Source: Alcanivoracaceae bacterium (GTDB taxonomy: Bacteria; Pseudomonadota; Gammaproteobacteria; Pseudomonadales; Alcanivoracaceae). Taken from it: a stretch of 35,911 bases of DNA. The notes beneath the pieces are model-generated. The model made no database searches, was not told the DNA's origin, and saw only the letters and a list, made by a program, of their open reading frames with translations. Positions 15,367 to 22,055 of the stretch are shown piece after piece (the first letter of the stretch is position 1; every line of letters starts with the position of its first letter). The DNA lies in contig PAJO01000045.1 of assembly GCA_002706085.1 (NCBI GenBank), positions 1 to 35,911 on the forward strand, read 5' to 3'. The translations under genes were made by a program, and so were the position numbers.

Positions 15367-16593
15367 TCAGAGCGTCACGAATTGCTGGAATGGCCCGGTA
15401 ATTTCATAGGTGATTCCAAAGCCATTACCTCCACCAAACAGATCACTGCCGCGCTGGGAACTGAAATACAACCGGGTGCCATCCGGGCTGAAGGCGGGGC
15501 CGGTGATTTCGGAATCATCCTGACCGGTGACCTGAATTAACGGTGCCACCTCGCCTTGCTTATCAATGACGACAATTTGCATATCGCCACCGTCTTCTGC
15601 CACCAGTACATCGCCACCGCCAGACACGGTGAGATTGTCCACGCCGGTGAGGATCGGATTGGCGGCGGTAGCGGCATCGTAAATCACCGTCAGCTGGTTC
15701 AGGTTGGTGTCCAGCTGCCAGACCTTGTTGTCGCCTTTGGTGGTGAAGTACACCTGGCCGTGGCTGTACCAGCAGCCCTCGCCGCCATCGAAGGCGGTGC
15801 TTTGAGGTAATTGTTCGCGAGTCGGGGTTTGCAGCAGACGCGGGTTGGGATTGGGGACATCCAGCCAGCTCACATAGCCCTGTTCGTCCACGGCGGCGGC
15901 TTGCAGGACGCCTTCATCCAGATTCAGCGAGCCGTCCTGGTTGACGCCTGCGGGGATGAATCGGTAGAAGCGGCCATCGCCTTCATCTTCAGTGAGGTAG
16001 ACCATATTGAAGACCGGGTCGACGGCGGCGGCCTCATGTTTGAAGTAACCTAGTCCGCGGCGCAATTGTGCCGCTTTTTGGCCGAGGGGATCGCACTCAT
16101 AGACCCGGCCGAAATCGGTTTCTTCACAGGATAACCAGGTATGCCATGGCGTCAGGCCACCGGCGCAGTTCAGATTGGTGCCGCCAAGAATGCGGTAGGC
16201 ATCATTCACTGAACCATCCGCATGAAAACGAATGGCACCGGCGCCGCCCCCCAGCAGATTGATCGTCTCACTGTTGGAAACATACACCCAGCCGCCATCG
16301 TCCGTGGCAAAGGTGGCGCCACCGTCCGGGTAGCTGTGCCAGTGGTAACGAGTGCGGTTCCAGAAGCTGCGGCGTACGCGCTGGCCGGCGGCCGCCACGA
16401 TACGGGAAGAGAACCCTTGCGGAAGACGAATGCCATTGCTGTCGGGTGCCTGCAGAGGTCCCACCTCGGTGAGAGTACGGGCGGAAAGGGGCTGGCTGAT
16501 GGCCAGCAGGCTGGGGCCCACGGCCAATACCGCGAGGCCACGGGTGCCGTGCTTCAGCAGGTCACGACGGGATAGCGTTGTCTTCTGGGACAT
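15367..16593 (-). CDS. Tat-exported DUF839 / PhoX-like beta-propeller protein
   Basis: The 408-residue protein starts with a twin-arginine signal (SRRDLLKHGTRGLAVLAVG), so it is exported folded, presumably with bound metals. The body carries DUF839/PhoX-type features: WHSYPDGGATF, NLNCAGGLTPWHTWLSCEET, YFKHEAAAVDP, YLTEDEGDGRFYRF and GEGCWYSHGQVYFTTKGDN. PhoX phosphatases are Ca/Fe enzymes, but DUF839 includes proteins without shown phosphatase activity. The start at 16593 is preceded by AAGGAAGGG; an ATG at 16608 is upstream of that site and less likely. It appears monocistronic. Confidence 0.85.
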   Translation of the reverse strand: MSQKTTLSRRDLLKHGTRGLAVLAVGPSLLAISQPLSARTLTEVGPLQAPDSNGIRLPQGFSSRIVAAAGQRVRRSFWNRTRYHWHSYPDGGATFATDDGGWVYVSNSETINLLGGGAGAIRFHADGSVNDAYRILGGTNLNCAGGLTPWHTWLSCEETDFGRVYECDPLGQKAAQLRRGLGYFKHEAAAVDPVFNMVYLTEDEGDGRFYRFIPAGVNQDGSLNLDEGVLQAAAVDEQGYVSWLDVPNPNPRLLQTPTREQLPQSTAFDGGEGCWYSHGQVYFTTKGDNKVWQLDTNLNQLTVIYDAATAANPILTGVDNLTVSGGGDVLVAEDGGDMQIVVIDKQGEVAPLIQVTGQDDSEITGPAFSPDGTRLYFSSQRGSDLFGGGNGFGITYEITGPFQQFVTL

Positions 16594-16785
16594 TTTCCCT
16601 TCCTTCATGAAGTGATCAAAGTTGTCAAGTTGGCGGCAGGGTACCGATCAAATGCGACAAAAAAGGTGACGTGGTGCATGGCATAACGCCATCGGGCATG
16701 ACGCTGTTCACGTTTGAACGAAATGTCATCGAAGATTCATCGTGCTCTACGATCTTTGCCTTACCGATGCACAGCGGCAGGGGGT

Positions 16786-17265
16786 TCACCTTGGTGGTGT
16801 GTAGGGTATTACCTTGATCAGCAGCGAAGGTTCCTGTTGCTGATGATCCGCCCTCACGCAACGCAATTCAAAGAGGCCGGCTACATCAAAGCGCCAGGGC
16901 AGGCTCACGGTGCTGCCGGGCTCACTCAGGCGGGTGTTGGGGTAATCCTTGCGGAGATCCGGCATCAACCGGTGGATCAGGTTCTGGTCGCGCAGGGCGG
17001 TGTTGTCGCCAAGTGCAAACAGATGCCAGTCATCACTGTGGTTGGTGAGGGTGAGTGCCCGCGAGGCGCCCTGTGGGAATGACAGTTGTGCTGGCTGCCA
17101 GCGTTTGCTGAACAGCACAGGGGTGGCTGTCAGTTGTCCGGGTTCACGCAGGGCGGTGCCGGCGGCCATGGGGATCTCGTCTGGCAGAATGCCATGCCCC
17201 CAGCTACCCTGTGCCCACAAAAACGTGGTCAGCGCGACAAGTGCTCGTACCCGCAAAACTGTCAT
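16786..17265 (-). CDS. Cupredoxin-like exported protein lacking the Met ligand
   Basis: The 159-residue protein has a signal peptide (cleavage near SWGHG, about residue 23) and a plastocyanin-like fold. The pattern DWHLFALGDN...LFELRCVRADHQ follows CopI-type cupredoxins, giving His (about 81), Cys (about 136) and His (about 141) as ligand candidates. The usual downstream Met of the blue-copper site is absent, replaced by QQQEPSLL. Copper binding is therefore uncertain. Its start lies 23 bp from the divergent channel gene; no clear Shine-Dalgarno stands before the ATG. Confidence 0.65.
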   Translation of the reverse strand: MTVLRVRALVALTTFLWAQGSWGHGILPDEIPMAAGTALREPGQLTATPVLFSKRWQPAQLSFPQGASRALTLTNHSDDWHLFALGDNTALRDQNLIHRLMPDLRKDYPNTRLSEPGSTVSLPWRFDVAGLFELRCVRADHQQQEPSLLIKVIPYTPPR

Positions 17266-17288
17266 CCAAAATTGATCCAGGAGGGATA

Positions 17289-18350
17289 ATGTCGCTCAGA
17301 ATCCGTGTTTTGGCCACCAGCTTGCTGTTGGCCATGGTGTCGCTGGTGCAAGCTGCACCCCTAACGGTAGCGGTAAAAGCCTCTCCGCCCTTCAGCTACC
17401 AAAGTGGTGATCGCTGGGATGGCATCAGCGTGGAGCTATGGGAGATGGCCGCTGAACGGGCCGGACTGGAGTATCGCTATCGCCCTTATCGCACCGTGAA
17501 TGAGATGCTGGAAGCGGTGGAGTTCGGGCAGGCAGATGTGGCCATTGGAGCCATCAGCGTAACGGCGGATCGTGAGCGGCGGCTGGATTTTTCCCAGCCC
17601 ATGTATCGTGGCGGCTTGGGGATTGCGACCCGCAGTGAGCCCAGCGGCTGGCTGGTTACCCTGCGGAGTCTCTTTACCTGGAAGTTCTTTTCGGCGGTGC
17701 TGGCGCTTGGCCTGGTGCTGTTAATTGTCGGTGTGTTGATCTGGCTGTTCGAACGTCGCCGCAACCCGGATCAGTTTGGGGGCTCGGTAAGCGAAGGCAT
17801 CGGCAGTGGTTTCTGGTGGTCCGCCGTCACCATGACCACGGTTGGCTATGGGGACAAGGCTCCCGTGAGTCCGGCTGGGCGGGTATTGGGGTTGGTCTGG
17901 ATGTTCGCCAGCATCATTACCATTTCCGGTTTCACCGCGGCGATCGCCTCCAGCGTTACCGTCAACAAGCTGCAAACCCGCATCAGTGGCGTATCGGATT
18001 TGCCCCACGTGAAGGTGGGCAGCGTGGCGAATACCAGTGGTGCCCAGTGGTTGGCGGCGCAGGGGATTCACTACAAACCCTACGACAATCTCAAGCAGGG
18101 TATGCGTGCGGTGGCACTGGGCGAGATTGATGCCATGGTCTCTGATGCGCCCGTCATGCGTTACATGCTGCGTGATCGTGATGACAAGAGTTTGTTGGTG
18201 TTGCCCAATCTGATTCGTGACGAAAGTTATGCCTTTGCGGTCGCCAATGAAAGTCCGTTACAGGAGCCCGTGAACCTGGCCATGCTGAATGTGCTGCCGA
18301 CGGAAGAGTGGCGCATGATTTTGAATCGCTATTTGGGGCGGGGCGAGTAG
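17289..18350 (+). CDS. GluR0-like ligand-gated potassium channel
   Basis: The 353-residue protein has a signal peptide (about 1-22), then an SBP_bac_3 ligand lobe S1 (about 24-125, Arg95 in TADRERRLDFSQPMY as candidate ligand-carboxylate contact). TM1 is at about 133-153, a pore helix carries the K+ filter TVGYGD at 184-189, TM2 is at about 198-222, and lobe S2 follows (about 232-345, Asp286 as candidate amino-group contact). This is the architecture of prokaryotic glutamate receptors such as Synechocystis GluR0: an amino-acid-gated K+ channel lacking the M3/M4 and N-terminal domains of animal receptors. AGGAGG precedes the ATG at 17289. It is divergent from the cupredoxin gene. Confidence 0.92.
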   Translation: MSLRIRVLATSLLLAMVSLVQAAPLTVAVKASPPFSYQSGDRWDGISVELWEMAAERAGLEYRYRPYRTVNEMLEAVEFGQADVAIGAISVTADRERRLDFSQPMYRGGLGIATRSEPSGWLVTLRSLFTWKFFSAVLALGLVLLIVGVLIWLFERRRNPDQFGGSVSEGIGSGFWWSAVTMTTVGYGDKAPVSPAGRVLGLVWMFASIITISGFTAAIASSVTVNKLQTRISGVSDLPHVKVGSVANTSGAQWLAAQGIHYKPYDNLKQGMRAVALGEIDAMVSDAPVMRYMLRDRDDKSLLVLPNLIRDESYAFAVANESPLQEPVNLAMLNVLPTEEWRMILNRYLGRGE

Positions 18351-18367
18351 CGACGGGTTTCGGGTGA

Positions 18368-18482
18368 CGAGTTTCGAGTTGCGAAAATCAAAAGCAAAGC
18401 CATTGCGTCTGCTATGGGCTGGGTTTTGCTCTTCGAAACTCGAAACTCGAAACTCGAAACTCGAAACTCGAAACTCGAAACT
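18368..18482. repeat. Heptamer tandem array with an inverted outlying copy
   Basis: CGAAACT is repeated seven times at 18434-18482, ending four bases before the thioesterase stop codon. About 56 bp to the left, CGAGTTTCGAG (18368-18378) is the reverse complement of the array, and the intervening arms (AAAGCAAAGCC and GGGTTTTGCT) are also roughly complementary. The whole could fold as one imperfect hairpin with one arm expanded by slippage. Confidence 0.9.
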
Positions 18483-18486
18483 CGCC

Positions 18487-18906
18487 CTAGGTCGTCAGAA
18501 TCGACTTGGTCACCGAGCCGGTAGCAATCAAACGTTCTTCACCGTCCTGGTTAACCGCGTAGGCTTCAGCACGCATCGCTGCCAGGGTGCGGCCAATACG
18601 ATCGGCCTTACCGCGCAGGATCACGCTTTCTCCTTTCCGGGCGGCGCGTAGCACACTATTGTGCGTTTCCACGGTCACAGGGGCCTGGTTGTCATCCAGC
18701 AACGGCACAGCCGCAAAGAAGCAGGCCACGTCCATCAGTGCATAGAGAATGCCGCCATGTAATGCGCCCAGCGGATTGGTGGTGAAATCATTCACCTGAA
18801 AGCGTAATTCACTGGTGCCTTCCCCGGCCTGCAACAGTTCCAGTTCACAGGCGCGGTGTAGAGGATGGGCAAGGACATCATCGCGGGTGACATCAAGACG
18901 GCTCAT
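18487..18906 (-). CDS. PaaI-family hotdog thioesterase
   Basis: The 139-residue protein is a single hotdog domain, with the PaaI signature NPLGALHGGILYALMDVACFF (catalytic-area His and Asp, about residues 52-63) and later THNSVLRAARKGESVIL. Such enzymes hydrolyse acyl- or aryl-CoA esters in the cytoplasm; the substrate is not evident. The ATG at 18906 is chosen because it starts the conserved domain; an upstream extension to 19092 has no family resemblance. The 7-bp tandem array lies at its 3' end. It is divergent from the metal-efflux operon. Confidence 0.85.
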   Translation of the reverse strand: MSRLDVTRDDVLAHPLHRACELELLQAGEGTSELRFQVNDFTTNPLGALHGGILYALMDVACFFAAVPLLDDNQAPVTVETHNSVLRAARKGESVILRGKADRIGRTLAAMRAEAYAVNQDGEERLIATGSVTKSILTT

Positions 18907-19051
18907 GGGAGATCTCTTTCTTTCGGTAGCACGAAACGGCTGACACTCTGCCTGCACTCCGCTGTGCTGTGAATGACCGCTGGGAACCTCTTCGCTTGAC
19001 TTGGGTCTCAATGATGTCGAGGATAGCCCCTCACCCCACATTGGCGAATCC

Positions 19052-19363
19052 ATGAAATCACTGGTCTGGACATTGCTGCTGATCATCTGCACCCATGTGC
19101 TGGTGCTCGATGCCGTGCATCATGAACATGATGCCGGGGCAGACTATGCCCAGTCGCTGAGTGATGACAGCCACCAGCAGGAGCGCGTCCAACTGGATGT
19201 GCTGGACCAGGGCGCAGAGCACTGCTGCCAGTGCCACGGCTTCATGGCTGGTGTGGATTGCCCGCCTGCACGACAGCCAGCGCCAGTCACCGCGCTGCTC
19301 GGCTGGCGCCCGGATCTTCCCGACGCCCCCCCGGAATCCCCGTTCCGCCCTCCTATCGCCTGA
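19052..19363 (+). CDS. Small His/Cys-rich exported protein heading the metal-efflux operon (CzcI-like)
   Basis: The 103-residue protein has an N-terminal hydrophobic segment (about 4-20) and then metal-ligand-rich motifs HHEHD and CCQCHG, with a Pro-rich tail. Its position, 87 bp before czcC, matches small CzcI/DUF2946-type proteins found at the start of Czc and Cop operons. A metal-sensing or chaperone role is inferred from position and ligands only. The start is the ATG beginning MKSLVW; an in-frame ATG at 19001 gives a non-signal-like extension. Upstream, TTGACT (18996-19001) could be a -35 element, but I cannot fix a -10 element. Confidence 0.65.
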   Translation: MKSLVWTLLLIICTHVLVLDAVHHEHDAGADYAQSLSDDSHQQERVQLDVLDQGAEHCCQCHGFMAGVDCPPARQPAPVTALLGWRPDLPDAPPESPFRPPIA

Positions 19364-19450
19364 TCGTTCTGACGTTTCGTTTGCAGTGATGCGCCCCGTG
19401 TCAGGCCGTTCGCTGTGATTCATCGTGTCTGAATTATCAGGAGACTTCCC

Positions 19451-20701
19451 ATGGGAAGCCGTTACCTCGTGCGTGCCAGTGTCATGCTGGCCGTACTGTG
19501 TGGCGCGCCATTGGCCGCCAGCGCGACTGTCGATCAGCATTCGGCAGCGCAATCGCAATGGGCGCAATGGGTGCGCCAGCAAGTCCAGCAGTTGCCCGCC
19601 AGCCGTGCCATCCAGGCGCGGCGGGAGCAGTGGCTGGCAGAAAGCCGTGGGGCAGAGCAACCGCTCTATAACCCCAATCTCAATCTCAACTATGAAGACA
19701 GTGCCGAGGTCACCCAGACCGTGGGCCTCAGTCAGACTCTGGACTGGTCTGGCAAGGCGCGGGCCAGTCGCGATGTCAGTGCAGTGCGTCAGACGCTGGC
19801 GGACCTGCGTGCGCAAAAGGCGCGGGCCGATCTGTTGGCGCAATCGCTTCAGGCATTGGTCGCCTGGGATGCCGCCCAGGCACGACTGCAGGCCGCCCGC
19901 CAGCAAGAGCAGCAGCTCACCGAACTCACCGAACTGATCCGCCGTCGCCAGCAGGCCGGTGATGTGGGGCAGGTGGATGCCAGCCTCACCCTGCTATCGG
20001 TGGGGCAGGCCCAGCAATCGCTGGCGGAAGCGGAAGCCAGTGCCACCCGGGCACAAACCCGGCTGCGCGAAGTGATGGCGCTGTCCGCGCCCGCCTATGG
20101 GTTGCCACAGGACGGCTTCACTTCAGCGGGTGCCCTTACGGGCTCGCCCGATGTGCGCCTGCCAGCCAACTACGATCTGCAGCTGGCGGAACAGCAACTG
20201 GCGTTGGCCGAGCAGGGCGTCACCATCGCCAACAAGCAGCGCAATGCGGATCCCTCCCTGGGGGTGTACGTGGGCAAGGAGGGTGACGATAACCTGTGGG
20301 GCGTGGACCTCAGCTTGCCGCTGAAATTCTTCAACACCGACAAACCTGCCTACCAAAAGGCGCTGGCCGACAGCGATGCCCGCCGTGCCCTGCTGGAGAA
20401 AACCCGCAACGATATCAGCGCCCGCCTGCAAGGCGCGCTCGACAACGCGCAGCAACAACAGCAGCGCTGGGACAACTGGCAGCAACTGGCGCAACCCTCG
20501 TTGAGCGATAACGGCGCCCTGCTCAAACGTGTCTGGCAACAAGGTGAGCTCACCACCCAGAACTACCTGCTGGCCCTCAATCAGAGCCTCGACACCCGCC
20601 TGTCCGGCATCGCCCTGCGCGAAGCCATGCAGCAAGCCTGGATCCACTGGCTCCAGCAAAGCGCTCAGCTGGATGAGTGGTTAGCCGCACTGGCGGATTA
20701 A
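19451..20701 (+). CDS. czcC: CzcC-type outer-membrane channel (TolC family)
   Basis: The 416-residue protein has a signal peptide (about 1-26) and the OEP organisation: paired long helices rich in Gln/Ala (about 100-175 and 310-400) interrupted by barrel strands (NPNLNLNYED, LGVYVGKEGDDNLWGVDLSLPL). It forms the outer-membrane duct of the heavy-metal RND pump. AGGAGA lies before the ATG. It is separated from czcB by 106 bp that carry a long inverted repeat, which may alter the ratio of CzcC to CzcBA. Confidence 0.88.
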   Translation: MGSRYLVRASVMLAVLCGAPLAASATVDQHSAAQSQWAQWVRQQVQQLPASRAIQARREQWLAESRGAEQPLYNPNLNLNYEDSAEVTQTVGLSQTLDWSGKARASRDVSAVRQTLADLRAQKARADLLAQSLQALVAWDAAQARLQAARQQEQQLTELTELIRRRQQAGDVGQVDASLTLLSVGQAQQSLAEAEASATRAQTRLREVMALSAPAYGLPQDGFTSAGALTGSPDVRLPANYDLQLAEQQLALAEQGVTIANKQRNADPSLGVYVGKEGDDNLWGVDLSLPLKFFNTDKPAYQKALADSDARRALLEKTRNDISARLQGALDNAQQQQQRWDNWQQLAQPSLSDNGALLKRVWQQGELTTQNYLLALNQSLDTRLSGIALREAMQQAWIHWLQQSAQLDEWLAALAD

Positions 20702-20707
20702 TTGTTT

Positions 20708-20787
20708 TGTAGGAGCGGCGCTTGAGCCGCGAAGAAATTGGCACTGCATGCCGTGTAACGCTTCGCGGCTCAAGCGCCGCTCCTACA
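20708..20787. repeat. Long perfect inverted repeat (paired REP elements) between czcC and czcB
   Basis: Bases 20708-20734 and 20761-20787 are perfect inverted copies, 27 bp each, around a 26-base centre. Each arm starts GTAGGAGCGGCG on its own strand and itself holds the smaller stem GCGGC...GCCGC. This is a BIME-like pair of REP units inside an operon. It could stabilise the upstream mRNA, stall transcription or bind gyrase or IHF; none of these is shown by sequence. Confidence 0.95.
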
Positions 20788-20807
20788 TAAAAAATGGGAA
20801 ATTTTTT

Positions 20808-22043
20808 ATGAAAATCAAAATGAATTTCAAAAAAACGCCGCTGGCGATTGCCCTGCTGGCAACCCTGTCCCTGCCCGCATGGGGCGAAGACGATCACGGC
20901 CATGACCATGATGCTGCGCCGGCAAAAAGTGAATCCCACGCGCAGGAAAACCATGATGATCACGACGCCCACGATAATCATGACGGCAACGCACCCACGC
21001 ACGATCACCAGGACGAACACGGCGAGCAAGAGGAATCCGGTGTAACCCTTACGCCCGAACAACAAGCCATGCTCAACCTGCAGGTCGTCACTCTGCAGCC
21101 GCAACAGAACGCCACCCAAACTCTCACCGTCCCGGCGGAAATCACCAGCAACCAGTACCGCACCTGGGTGGTGCCGGTGCGCATCGATTCCCAGGTGCAA
21201 TCGCGCAGCGCCTCCCTGGGCCAGCACATGAAAAAAGGGGAGCCCATTGCCACCCTGTTCAGTCCGGCCATGGCGGAACTGCAAAGTGAACTGCAGGTGG
21301 CCGCCGATGCCTGGCGACGGGTCAATAATCTGGGCCGACGCACCGTGGGCAACCAGCGCTATCTGGATGCGCAAAGCCAGTACCAGTCCCTGCGTGCCCG
21401 CGCCAAGGGTTATGGACTGGACGATGCTGCCATCCGCGCCATCGAAAGCGGCAAAAGCGAAAAGGGCGTCTACACACTCACCGCCCCGGATGAAGGGCTG
21501 GTGCTGGAAGATGCCTTCCAGCAAGGGCAGTGGCTCACCGCCGGTAGCGAACTGGTCACCTTGGTGGATGAATCCGAACTGTGGGCTGAAGCGGCGCTGC
21601 CGCCCAGCCCCGGCCTGAACATTCCCACCGGCACTGGCGCGCGGTTGCTTATCGGTGATGCGACTGTAGAAGGCGAAGTGATCCAGTCCGGCCACCGCCT
21701 TAACCCGGTCACGCGAACCTTGTCGGTACGTGTGGCGGTACCCAACGCCGGGCACCTGTTGCACCCCGGCATGTTCGCCGATGTGGCGTTGTCACTGTCG
21801 GCACCGGAGAACGCGCTCACCGTACCGGAAGAGGCCCTCACCCGTGGCCCTGATGGGGATTGGCAATTGTTTGTGGAAGAAGCGCCGGGCCAGTACCAGC
21901 CGGTGGAAATCGAACTCACCGGTCAACTTGGTGAGCAACGCATCGTTAGCGGCATCGAACCGGGCACCCGCGTCGTCACGCGCGGCGCGTTCTTCCTGGC
22001 CAGCGAAATGGCCAAGTCCGGTTTCGACATTCACAACCACTAA
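20808..22043 (+). CDS. czcB: CzcB-type membrane-fusion protein with His-rich N-terminus
   Basis: The 411-residue adaptor has a signal peptide (about 1-26, ending SLPAWG), followed by a region to about residue 77 packed with His and Asp (DDHGHDHD, NHDDHDAHDNHD, HDHQDEHGE), a likely metal-loading segment. Then come the lipoyl and hairpin domains (RIDSQVQSRSASLGQHMKKGEPI, YTLTAPDEGLVLED) and barrel domains. It couples CzcA to CzcC. The start at 20808 has GGGAA about ten bases upstream; an ATG at 20820 is also possible. czcA follows after 12 bp. Confidence 0.92.
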   Translation: MKIKMNFKKTPLAIALLATLSLPAWGEDDHGHDHDAAPAKSESHAQENHDDHDAHDNHDGNAPTHDHQDEHGEQEESGVTLTPEQQAMLNLQVVTLQPQQNATQTLTVPAEITSNQYRTWVVPVRIDSQVQSRSASLGQHMKKGEPIATLFSPAMAELQSELQVAADAWRRVNNLGRRTVGNQRYLDAQSQYQSLRARAKGYGLDDAAIRAIESGKSEKGVYTLTAPDEGLVLEDAFQQGQWLTAGSELVTLVDESELWAEAALPPSPGLNIPTGTGARLLIGDATVEGEVIQSGHRLNPVTRTLSVRVAVPNAGHLLHPGMFADVALSLSAPENALTVPEEALTRGPDGDWQLFVEEAPGQYQPVEIELTGQLGEQRIVSGIEPGTRVVTRGAFFLASEMAKSGFDIHNH

Positions 22044-22055
22044 AGGATCACTGCC

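Noticed and set aside
18996-19026. MerR-type promoter (TTGACT with about 20-bp spacer) upstream of the metal operon
   Set aside because: The spacer has no clear dyad and the -10 is poor; no MerR gene is nearby.
20577-21764. 395-codon open frame antisense to czcC/czcB
   Set aside because: It is the complement of well-supported efflux genes and spans the intergenic repeat; there is no family resemblance.
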